A DNA stretch of 64,000 nucleotides, taken from positions 53,415 to 117,414 of the forward strand of contig OMXX01000012.1 of NCBI GenBank assembly GCA_900315105.1, written 5' to 3'. The notes beneath the pieces were generated by a model that ran no database searches, was not told the DNA's origin, and saw nothing but the letters and a program-made list of their open reading frames with translations. Shown in pieces: positions 37,930-45,258 of this stretch (the stretch's first letter is position 1; every line of letters starts with the position of its first letter). Origin of the DNA: an uncultured Prevotellaceae bacterium. GTDB lineage: Bacteria; Bacteroidota; Bacteroidia; Bacteroidales; Bacteroidaceae. The translations under genes and the position numbers were made by a program.

Positions 37930-40365
37930 TTAAAATAATGAAATATGACGTTTTACATCGTCAGGTAGTTCCCTGCCACTTTTCTTCGCTTTGTCGGTTT
38001 CACGTATCCAGCGTTCCAGCTCTTCGACCTGTGGATAATAGGAGTTTGGATGGCTTGGAGTAGAAAACAGATCATCCCAGCGCTTATTGCCAGATTCACA
38101 AATCAATTTGGCAGGAATCTCTATGTTGCGTTTTTTCCCATTACCCTTAGGAATCATATAAGTCTTGTATTGCGTAGTGAGTGGCTTCAGAACCTTTTCT
38201 ATTGTCCTATTAAAACCGGAACGCTTTGAACGAAAGTCCTCGCTGAGCAAGAATTCCTTTATTTCCTTATATTCCTCCCCACGAATAACATCAGTATATC
38301 TATTTAACTTTTGCGAAATCGCATGATATATCCTCGTTATTTCGTAAGAATAATCGTGGATATCCTTGTCTCTTATCTCAAGTCCACCCTCTACCTTTTT
38401 AAGAAGAAAAAGATATACGGATGTGAACATACTCCTTATAGGTATTCTGCATTCATATTCTGGGAAGGTGATAATACCTTCATCAGTGAGGAAAATGGAA
38501 CTTACCACAGATGATCTGTTATCATTATTATGTTTCTCTAAATTAATTCTAAAATCCTCATATCTGGCTATATGCTGTTTACGAGCCTCTTCATATAACT
38601 GCTTCTGTATTTCTATGGAGCCTTTAGGTACAGGAATCAGAAGGTCTAACACCATACCTGTTGTTTGGTCATAGAGTGCAGAATCACAAGAGAAACTTTC
38701 CTTAGATGCAATCTGAAGGAACAGTTCTTTGCGATATAACTGCCAAACGAGATATTCGGGATTTATGAGTTGAGTATTCACGTCCCAAAGAATCGCATTG
38801 GTTGAATCCAAATCCTCATCGGCATCAGTCCAATATATGTACCTGTGTTTCTCACTTACAGAATCCATATAGTCTACTAATACATTTGCAGAGACAACAG
38901 GAGCCATTTCACAAGCTTCATCCCAATAAAAAGATCCAGATGTTATCTCAAAAGCATTCTTGGGTGCTGTCGAGAATTGGTACCTTCTATAAGGAACATC
39001 AACTGCAATCTTGTCAATGTCTTTTCTTGTGATTAACTCGCTTAGTTTTACATATTCATATTGTCCTTCAATAGTAGGTTTCGGACATATATAATACTTA
39101 GGATTCAGCACATAGTCATCAGGTATGTCATCCCTGCATAAAGGTTTGTACATTTCGGTCTCATTAAGCCCATTCATGACCTCACGAAAGAATTTTGCAG
39201 TTTCAACCACTGCGCGTTCCTCTGGCAATTCCGTGTCTGCATTCAAGTTATGGAAAGAGAACGCATCAATCATTATAGGAGCGTCATACTTCTCCTCTGT
39301 CTTGAAGCAGAGTAAGGCCCTTTGTGTACCTTTGAGTTCAGGTAGTGACATAACCCATGCCAATCTGCCTGATTCCAATAGAAATCTTCGGTATTGACTA
39401 TATTTATAATCACCCAACACATGAGGTTGAACGAACAAATATCCTTCCTTATAATCAAGTTCGAACATCTTATCGAAGATTTTTTTTGTCATATATTCAT
39501 TATCTGGTACATCGCAGATAATATATTCATAATAGGATTGAGAAAAAAACTCATTACAGCTACCCACAAACATACTTGGAGGCCCCATACTCTCCCACGG
39601 AGTAAGTCTGTAATATCTCGGATGAAGAATATCCATAATGTATTCACGCATAGATGTGAAATCCTTTGTATACGAAACAAATTCATGATTTTCACAACAT
39701 GACAAAAGAATACTGTTGGCATATGGAATATAGACATCACTACAATCTGGAATATCCACAAGAATCCCGAAGAAACCTGAAAAATCCGCAGTCTGCTGAT
39801 TATTCCTACATAACCTCTCATAGGCATTGGTATATATCCAAGGGAAATTCGTAACAAAATCTCCACTTTTATACCTTTCACCAAAGAATGTATAATCAAA
39901 TTTCCTATTATCAAAGATTCCAAAATCAAACAGCGTAAGTGTTCTACAGATTGACATGCCAGTATCCGTATCTACATCATCGTAAACCTTTCTCATGTAT
40001 ATTAATGCATCCACGAGATATGGATTTACATTTAGTGTTAGACAGAATCCAACTCTTGTGTATTTTGAGTTATCTTCAGGTTTCTCCCATGGAAATGGGA
40101 AGAATGGGTATGGGTGCTCATCAAGATACTTCACCGCTTCTTCGCCCTCATAACTATAAAGCAATAATTCAGGATACTCGATTTCTTTGTGTAATGCAGT
40201 TTCCTTAAAGAACTTTATGTCGCCGTCCCATGCAAAAAGAAGTATCGCCAATATTATTGGAGAGTTAGGAGCTTCCATATTAAACATGTCTATCAGATCT
40301 ACGGTAACTTCGTTCTCTGTCAGTGGAGGGTTTATATCTTCTTTTAGTATCATAAGCGACAACAA
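37930..40365 (-). CDS. Degenerate HsdM/HsdS-like protein (methylase fold without NPPY), 811 aa
   Basis: I infer kinship to type I N6-adenine methylases from residues about 275-380: a Tyr-Glu-Tyr-Ile-Ile-Cys-Asp-Val-Pro segment stands where Asn-Pro-Pro-Tyr is expected, followed by a Phe-Val-Gln-Pro strand and Leu-Leu-Glu-Ser-Gly-Arg-Leu-Ala-Trp-Val-Met-Ser-Leu-Pro. Residues about 440-640 resemble an HsdS recognition domain, with Leu-Asn-Pro-Lys-Tyr-Tyr and a Leu-Ile-Pro-Val-Pro-Lys-Gly end. No SAM-binding Gly-rich motif was found, so it is probably a DNA-binding or sensing protein and not a methylase. It is coupled to the AAA+ gene. Confidence 0.55.
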   Translation of the reverse strand: MLSLMILKEDINPPLTENEVTVDLIDMFNMEAPNSPIILAILLFAWDGDIKFFKETALHKEIEYPELLLYSYEGEEAVKYLDEHPYPFFPFPWEKPEDNSKYTRVGFCLTLNVNPYLVDALIYMRKVYDDVDTDTGMSICRTLTLFDFGIFDNRKFDYTFFGERYKSGDFVTNFPWIYTNAYERLCRNNQQTADFSGFFGILVDIPDCSDVYIPYANSILLSCCENHEFVSYTKDFTSMREYIMDILHPRYYRLTPWESMGPPSMFVGSCNEFFSQSYYEYIICDVPDNEYMTKKIFDKMFELDYKEGYLFVQPHVLGDYKYSQYRRFLLESGRLAWVMSLPELKGTQRALLCFKTEEKYDAPIMIDAFSFHNLNADTELPEERAVVETAKFFREVMNGLNETEMYKPLCRDDIPDDYVLNPKYYICPKPTIEGQYEYVKLSELITRKDIDKIAVDVPYRRYQFSTAPKNAFEITSGSFYWDEACEMAPVVSANVLVDYMDSVSEKHRYIYWTDADEDLDSTNAILWDVNTQLINPEYLVWQLYRKELFLQIASKESFSCDSALYDQTTGMVLDLLIPVPKGSIEIQKQLYEEARKQHIARYEDFRINLEKHNNDNRSSVVSSIFLTDEGIITFPEYECRIPIRSMFTSVYLFLLKKVEGGLEIRDKDIHDYSYEITRIYHAISQKLNRYTDVIRGEEYKEIKEFLLSEDFRSKRSGFNRTIEKVLKPLTTQYKTYMIPKGNGKKRNIEIPAKLICESGNKRWDDLFSTPSHPNSYYPQVEELERWIRETDKAKKSGRELPDDVKRHISLF

Positions 40366-40418
40366 TTATTTAATTCGTATTGATATTTAACAATAACATA
40401 CAATATCTGAACATATTT

Positions 40419-41054
40419 TTATATGTCAGCATTGTATTCCTTGATCTTCTTGGCAACTTCTTCAATTTCTTTAAAGATTACAATGAAAGGATTAGGATTC
40501 TCGCACAGATCACCATATGATACATTTACTATATGGTCCATTATATTACATCCTATCTCCGGGAACTTGTATATCAACTTGTTCATTGTGAAATTAGGAT
40601 CTGAGATAAATGCAGCAAGGATAAGGACATACTCCTCGTCAGTAAGAGGAACATCGACATTGCAAGGTGAAGAGAAGGTACCATCTTTCTCATAAAACTC
40701 ACGAATAGTGCATTTCGTGAATTTCTGGGGATCATTCAGGTCACATGAATCAAGATGGTTTAGGGTATAGACCGAGTCATTAGCCAAAAGCCTATCACGG
40801 AGTTCTACGTTTTTTTCAGCAAGGAATTCATCAAGATCAGCTCCATAGAGCTCATCATTCTCTGTCATCGTCTGCCAAGCCATTATCAGAGCTTTCTCAT
40901 CATCTGACAACTTGTGACAATATATACCATGGCTATCATCGTCTATGGAGCCAAGTGTGACAGGGTAACTCTCCTCACGAGGATTATTGTTGACATATTC
41001 TTGAGCTAATCTCATTTTATCTGCCATTAGTTCTTTAAATGTTGTAATATCCAT
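40419..41054 (-). CDS. 211-aa hypothetical, first gene of the island operon
   Basis: A soluble acidic protein with no motif recognised. It follows a good promoter (41092-41122) with a leader of about 35 nt and lies 53 nt before the methylase-like gene. Its first 40 codons and promoter are duplicated 1020 bp upstream, where the copy is truncated to 43 aa. A regulatory or partner role for the downstream genes is possible. Confidence 0.65.
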   Translation of the reverse strand: MDITTFKELMADKMRLAQEYVNNNPREESYPVTLGSIDDDSHGIYCHKLSDDEKALIMAWQTMTENDELYGADLDEFLAEKNVELRDRLLANDSVYTLNHLDSCDLNDPQKFTKCTIREFYEKDGTFSSPCNVDVPLTDEEYVLILAAFISDPNFTMNKLIYKFPEIGCNIMDHIVNVSYGDLCENPNPFIVIFKEIEEVAKKIKEYNADI

Positions 41055-41091
41055 AACTGTTATATTTTTGTTAAACTTTATATTTCTGCTG

Positions 41092-41122
41092 CAAAATTAA
41101 GGATTTTTGTATTCATTGCCAA
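41092..41122 (-). promoter_or_regulatory. Island operon promoter
   Basis: On the minus strand TTGG (41119-41122), 19 nt, TAATTTTG (41092-41099). It drives the 211-aa gene and probably the methylase-like, AAA+, 51-aa and lipoprotein genes. Confidence 0.65.
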
Positions 41123-41134
41123 GAAAATTCACAA

Positions 41135-41148
41135 AAGCAACGTTGCTT
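41135..41148. promoter_or_regulatory. 14-bp perfect palindrome upstream of the island promoter
   Basis: AAGCAACGTTGCTT is its own reverse complement and lies about 13 bp upstream of the -33 element. The core CAACGTTG is kept at 42160-42167 in the duplicated promoter at about the same place, which suggests a protein-binding site. Confidence 0.5.
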
Positions 41149-41255
41149 ATGTAATGATTTCTTTTATGGATCTCAAATACTTACAAATAAAATACGCATT
41201 CCTCATTAATTATATGAATCTCTCATTGGTATATACAAGGATATAACCAATGGCC

Positions 41256-41756
41256 TTATCTGCATACAGAACGGCCATTATGTTCTTGTTCATCCAGTTG
41301 ACAGATGACATCATGTAGCGTTAACGGAGATTCTCGATAGGGAAATTGGCATTCTTCGTAACATACGGCAATTCTATGCACTAGCCCCCCAAAACCGGTA
41401 TAACGGAATCTTTCTACACGTATGGTATCATTCGAATTGACAATAGCCTTCAGACCTGTAGTTGTACCACTCATAGGGTTTCCCGCAAAAGCAGCAATAT
41501 ACTCTACTGTATTATTCATTTTATTGATAGTACGGAAAGGCTCACCTTTATCGAACGCTTTTAGGATGGCACCGATACAAACCTGATGTTTTTCCAAATG
41601 CCAAACGGTAAATGGTAACCTTGCATAAAAATATTCTGCATTGGAATATATATCATCACGATGTTCATACAGAAATGGCAGGCGGAATATATATTCTTTA
41701 AATTTCTCATCAACAAATTGAGAACTGGGTACGATAATATTATTTTTCATATTCAA
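41256..41756 (-). CDS. 166-aa hypothetical protein
   Basis: A soluble protein with an Asn-Pro-Met-Ser-Gly segment near residue 93 and a Gly-Phe-Gly-Gly turn near 122. No family recognised. It lies between the two copies of the duplicated promoter, on the same strand as the island operon, and has a clean frame with a plausible ATG. It may be cotranscribed from the 42115-42145 promoter. Confidence 0.6.
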   Translation of the reverse strand: MNMKNNIIVPSSQFVDEKFKEYIFRLPFLYEHRDDIYSNAEYFYARLPFTVWHLEKHQVCIGAILKAFDKGEPFRTINKMNNTVEYIAAFAGNPMSGTTTGLKAIVNSNDTIRVERFRYTGFGGLVHRIAVCYEECQFPYRESPLTLHDVICQLDEQEHNGRSVCR

Positions 41757-41942
41757 AAGATTTTAGTGATATACAGATAGTATGATTTTGTGACAGTTCG
41801 CTATCATATATCTGTCATATCATAGAGTTAAACAAACAAATACATCTGCAAAGATACATATTTTTTGCGCAATCTTTCTGCACAGAAAATTTATCTCATA
41901 CATTTTAACTTTTTTTACATGAGAACACCTGCTCTTTTCAAC

Positions 41943-42074
41943 CTAAGCACTGCTAACATCGTCGATGTGGCCAAGTGCCTGTGTAACTCTCTCCTCATGA
42001 GGATTATTATAGAGATATTTCTGGGCTAAACTTATTTTGTTTGCCATTACTTCTTTAAATGTTGTAATATCCAT
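41943..42074 (-). pseudogene. Truncated 43-aa copy of the 211-aa gene
   Basis: It begins Met-Asp-Ile-Thr-Thr-Phe-Lys-Glu like the full gene and stays alignable to about residue 39 (Gly-His-Ile-Asp-Asp), then stops. It has the better of the two promoter copies. It is either a dead 5' fragment or a small derived protein. Confidence 0.6.
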
Positions 42075-42180
42075 AACTATATTAAATTTCAAGTTAGACT
42101 TTTTGTTTCTGCTGCAAAATTAAGCATTTATGTATTCATTGCAAAGAAAAAACAAAAAACAACGTTGCTTGTATAATTTT
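41958..42180. repeat. Promoter/5'-gene duplication, truncated copy
   Basis: Partner of 40938-41160, offset by 1020 bp. Promoter, leader and the first codons are kept. Confidence 0.75.
42115..42145 (-). promoter_or_regulatory. Second island promoter (perfect consensus)
   Basis: On the minus strand TTTG (42142-42145), 19 nt, TAATTTTG (42115-42122). It drives the 43-aa fragment and could read into the 166-aa gene. Confidence 0.65.
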
Positions 42181-42396
42181 TCTTTCCTATATTCCAAATC
42201 CTCGGTTGCGCCGAAAAAAATATTAAATACCAAAGATTTCAAATAAATCTTTTATTATAGCATCGTAAATGCGTAGTTACTCAAGAGTTAACGAACTATT
42301 GTCTTTTTATTACAAAAAATGGAAGAACGACAGTTCTATTACATCGTTCCCTATTGAACAATACTAGGTAATGTCAGAACAAGGCATCCCTTTTTT
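42181..42396. other. AT-rich gap between divergent small genes
   Basis: No ORF or RNA structure seen. It ends in long homopolymer T tracts that merge with the promoter of the next + strand ORF. Confidence 0.4.
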
Positions 42397-42399
42397 TTG

Positions 42400-42450
42400 A
42401 AAAAAATGCATTTTTTTTTTTGCATATTCCAATTTGTATATGTAAATTTG
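42400..42450 (+). promoter_or_regulatory. Palindrome and promoter before a 62-aa ORF
   Basis: An 18-bp perfect palindrome (A7-TGCA-T7, 42400-42417) leads into TTTG (42419-42422), 20 nt, TAAATTTG (42443-42450). The ATG of the small ORF is at 42463, so the leader is very short. Confidence 0.5.
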
Positions 42451-42462
42451 CATAAGAAATTG

Positions 42463-42651
42463 ATGGAGTATCCGAGAAGATATCAAATACTTCGAAGAAG
42501 TATGCGTATTACAAGATTGCGAGTGAGAGACTTACATAACAAGCAAAACAAGAATGCCCATGACGATGATATAATGTTGAGTTCATTTGAAATAGCTAAA
42601 ACAATAACGGACTTCATTACTTTATACGTTAATATCATTGCTCTATTATGA
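42463..42651 (+). CDS. 62-aa basic small protein (possible)
   Basis: The frame is open from 42397, but ATG 42463 lies just downstream of a consensus promoter and is the better start. The product is Arg-rich at the N-terminus (Arg-Arg-Tyr, Arg-Arg-Ser, Arg-Leu-Arg-Val-Arg) with a hydrophobic C-terminal third. No family recognised. Promoter placement is the main support. Confidence 0.4.
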   Translation: MEYPRRYQILRRSMRITRLRVRDLHNKQNKNAHDDDIMLSSFEIAKTITDFITLYVNIIALL

Positions 42652-42726
42652 CATATAAAAAAATGGGCAATCAAGTGGTTAAAATGCCCTATTATACCAT
42701 AATACAATTAAATTAAACAAAATCGT

Positions 42727-43050
42727 ATGGAAGAAAAGAATATACATCAAGCGAAATTCTACGTGGACTATGCGCTGGAAGCAGGAGGAGAAAGTGTCAT
42801 TCATCGCTACTGGTTTACGATAGACCTCTCAGACGAGGAGTTTGAAGAGTTATATCAGCTGTGGTATAAGAATGATTGCTCTCTTCAGAGTTGGACAGCT
42901 GATGATAAAGGTCATGAGGCCTTATGTGACAAAATTGACGGGATTGCCTATCACTCTCTTAATGACCTTCTAAAGAAGAACGAAACTCAGTTCGTGAATC
43001 CTGTCGAATGTTTTTGGGAAATATCAAAAGAGACTGCTGATGCATTTTAG
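42727..43050 (+). CDS. 107-aa acidic hypothetical protein
   Basis: A soluble protein with many Asp and Glu residues and a central Leu-Ser-Asp-Glu-Glu-Phe-Glu-Glu-Leu motif. The frame is clean and the ATG plausible. It lies at the right end of the insertion, on the + strand, opposite to the island operon. No family recognised. Confidence 0.55.
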   Translation: MEEKNIHQAKFYVDYALEAGGESVIHRYWFTIDLSDEEFEELYQLWYKNDCSLQSWTADDKGHEALCDKIDGIAYHSLNDLLKKNETQFVNPVECFWEISKETADAF

Positions 43051-43225
43051 AACGGAGAAACGCAAGGGTATAACAGATAATACATGTGGAACTTAAAATA
43101 TACTATCCCTTAGCCATGATTATTCCTGTTATAAATTATAGACTATTTAAGAATTGGTCTAAATTCGCGATCAAATTTCAACATACAAAAATCACGCCAA
43201 TTATTATGTCTTTACTTTTTCTGTC

Positions 43226-43356
43226 TTGCACGTATACGAAAGGCATTTGTGGAGAAATTCGATGAGCACCTTGCAAACAACTATATCATAACAGGTGAGC
43301 GAGGATTACAGTATTCCATACCTCTTGACAGGGATCTGATTACATGGGAGGAATAG
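43226..43356 (+). pseudogene. Relic of the 3' end of the 421-aa gene
   Basis: Encodes the last 43 residues (Ala-Phe-Val-Glu-Lys-Phe-Asp-Glu-His-Leu and so on to Thr-Trp-Glu-Glu-stop) of the protein at 27206-28471, with no start of its own. The remaining mismatches are mostly silent or conservative. Confidence 0.8.
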
Positions 43357-43462
43357 CCTTTAAGGTAAAAGTCTAAAGGCAATCACTATGCCTGCTAGAT
43401 TCCCTCAGACTACATTTCAGATTTCTTGATATACTCCAGAAGGATGGCGGCATTGAATGCCT
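43226..43462. repeat. Direct repeat, right copy (237 bp)
   Basis: Pairs with 28341-28577. Left of 43226 the similarity to the 421-aa gene stops abruptly, marking the right junction. The repeat then runs into the intact M23 gene. Confidence 0.9.
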
Positions 43463-44018
43463 TGCCATCCTTTTTCGCTGTTATATGGAGATGCGGACCT
43501 GTTGACGCTCCTGTATTACCAGAAATGGCTATGACTGTACCAGCATCGACATAGTCATTCTCGCCAACAAGATGTAATGAAAGGTGGCAGTAACTGATTG
43601 TATATCCACCAGTCCTAATGACTAGGAACTTTCCAGACCTATTATCCTCCCCTACCCTTACAACAGTACCAGGAAACATAGAATACACCTTCTCGTATCT
43701 TGCCAGAAGGTCAATACCATTATGCAATACGTACTTGTGGGAAATCGGATGTCTCCTCATTCCAAAGCCTGAAGATATATGTACCGACTTCAGGGGATAT
43801 GCAACATATTTATTATACTCCAGAATACCATGAGTCTTATTTGAATCAAGAGGCTTACGCTTATTGGCAAGAATACTGTCACAACGCATTTCATCTAGAG
43901 TATTGCTTGACACATCCTTCCTTATTACAGGACTTCCAATCGTATTGAACTGAGCGGATGACGGTATAGCATACAAGCCAACCAAGAGACTATTTATTAG
44001 TATGTTTTTTAGTTTCAT
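43410..44018 (-). CDS. Exported M23 (LytM-type) peptidoglycan endopeptidase
   Basis: A signal peptide (cleavage near Ser-Ser-Ala-Gln) precedes an M23 domain at residues about 78-190. Zinc ligands are visible: His-Asn-Gly-Ile-Asp near 101-105 and Gly-Pro-His-Leu-His-Ile near 175. The 202-aa size fits a single-domain enzyme. It cleaves peptide cross-links, helping the transfer channel pass the wall. The promoter box TAGTTTTG (minus, 44023-44030) is 4 nt before the ATG, so the mRNA is predicted to be leaderless. Confidence 0.87.
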   Translation of the reverse strand: MKLKNILINSLLVGLYAIPSSAQFNTIGSPVIRKDVSSNTLDEMRCDSILANKRKPLDSNKTHGILEYNKYVAYPLKSVHISSGFGMRRHPISHKYVLHNGIDLLARYEKVYSMFPGTVVRVGEDNRSGKFLVIRTGGYTISYCHLSLHLVGENDYVDAGTVIAISGNTGASTGPHLHITAKKDGKAFNAAILLEYIKKSEM

Positions 44019-44022
44019 GATG

Positions 44023-44030
44023 CAAAACTA
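44023..44030 (-). promoter_or_regulatory. -7 box (TAGTTTTG) next to the M23 start codon
   Basis: TAnnTTTG match on the minus strand, 4 nt before ATG 44018; same arrangement as at 14709-14716. Confidence 0.55.
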
Positions 44031-44197
44031 CGATTAATTAACCATACTGACAGAAAAACCGCTTCACAACACTCCAATTCCTAACTTTATTTATAGTTAT
44101 AGTATGATAATTTGCAAAATAACATACTATTATGCTAATTATACTAAAACACAGCCTCGCTTACATGCCTTTTTATGCATATAAGAAAAGTATGATG

Positions 44198-44205
44198 TAA
44201 TTTTG
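44198..44205 (+). promoter_or_regulatory. -7 box (TAATTTTG) of the second ICE operon
   Basis: TAATTTTG overlaps a TTG that opens the longest reading frame, so that TTG cannot be the start. It places transcription start near 44210 and supports ATG 44245. Most downstream genes up to 60863 are closely packed and may be read from here. Confidence 0.6.
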
Positions 44206-44244
44206 CCTTCGATTTTATTCAGGATAACAAATTTCTATACTCTA

Positions 44245-44997
44245 ATGAATTATAATTTTGCAGAAAGCGAGATGCCTTACAGCACGCTCGAACGCTTCGG
44301 ACTCACACAGGCAATGATTGACGACCTCCCGACCGATGTTCTCCATAACATATACAATGGACATCGTTCCCCGACATTGCCTGTCAGTATCATCTCTGAA
44401 GGCGATGAAGAGGTAAAGGCGAGAACGCAGTTCGGACTTATACGTACCCAGGAAGGAGGTGTTGACGTTCTCTTCTACCCACAATTAGAAGAGTATGACC
44501 TTCAACTCTTCAACGACCAGCAGAAACAGAATCTAATCACAGGGAAAGCAATCATCGGCCACATGGAGAGCAACGAGGAAGGCAATGAGCGAGGAGCCAA
44601 GTGCTTCTTCCAACTCGATCCCTGTACACGGCAGGTCTTCAGCGTCCCTACTCCTGTCATCGGTCGTAACATCCAGTATGTGGCAGACCGCTACCACCTC
44701 ACAGGTGCAGAGATGCAGAAGATACAGAACGGTGACGTTCTCACTATCATTGATGACGACGATGAGGTATCAATAGGCATCGACCTCAACTCACATACAG
44801 GCATCCGCTTTGCTGCAGGCAATGAAGCCGTATGGAAAAGAGAGTCAAAGCGTGAGTGGGATAAGTACAACTTCGGTGTGTTCGGCTGTTGGATTATGGA
44901 TGACGACGGCAATCTTGACTATGTACCAGAGGAGAACTACACCGATGAGATGTGGAACGAGCAGAAGAAGCTCGGCGCACGCATGTATCAGCGTTAA
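44245..44997 (+). CDS. DUF4099/DUF3945-like ICE protein, 250 aa
   Basis: The start ATG 44245 gives Met-Asn-Tyr-Asn-Phe-Ala, then Met-Pro-Tyr-Ser-Thr-Leu-Glu-Arg-Phe-Gly-Leu, the hallmark of DUF4099 proteins carried by Bacteroidales ICEs. The following region (Gly-His-Arg-Ser-Pro-Thr-Leu-Pro) also fits. A DUF3945-like segment may cover the rest. Function is unknown; such genes often lie near DNA-processing genes. It opens the second + strand operon. Confidence 0.65.
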   Translation: MNYNFAESEMPYSTLERFGLTQAMIDDLPTDVLHNIYNGHRSPTLPVSIISEGDEEVKARTQFGLIRTQEGGVDVLFYPQLEEYDLQLFNDQQKQNLITGKAIIGHMESNEEGNERGAKCFFQLDPCTRQVFSVPTPVIGRNIQYVADRYHLTGAEMQKIQNGDVLTIIDDDDEVSIGIDLNSHTGIRFAAGNEAVWKRESKREWDKYNFGVFGCWIMDDDGNLDYVPEENYTDEMWNEQKKLGARMYQR

Positions 44998-45023
44998 CAC
45001 TTAACAAACAACAAAAAAAGGAA

Positions 45024-45233
45024 ATGGCAACATCAAAGTATTATCCAGAAGATGAGCTTGTGGAAAAGTTCCAGAGCGGAGAATATGGTTGGCTAGACTA
45101 TGTGAACCACCATTCACCTGAGTGGCAGGAGGAATACACAGAATTCTGCAAGGAACGCGGTCTCACCGTCAACGAGGAGAGTGCAGAGCAGTTCGTTGAA
45201 TGGAAAGGTGATCAGATGGAGTCTGGCGAGTAG
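45024..45233 (+). CDS. 69-aa ICE hypothetical protein
   Basis: The frame is open from 44952, but ATG 45024 sits after an AAAAAAAGGAA stretch and gives Met-Ala-Thr-Ser-Lys-Tyr-Tyr. It is acidic and aromatic-rich. It lies 27 nt after the DUF4099-like gene and 25 nt before the next gene, so it is an operon member. No function known. Confidence 0.6.
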   Translation: MATSKYYPEDELVEKFQSGEYGWLDYVNHHSPEWQEEYTEFCKERGLTVNEESAEQFVEWKGDQMESGE

Positions 45234-45258
45234 GAAACACCAATCAATAAAACACACA

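Larger units (their letters stand above)
40938..41160. repeat. Promoter/5'-gene duplication, working copy
   Basis: Aligns to 41958-42180 with scattered mismatches and small gaps. It includes the first 39 codons or so of the 211-aa gene, its leader, its promoter and a palindrome. Confidence 0.75.
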
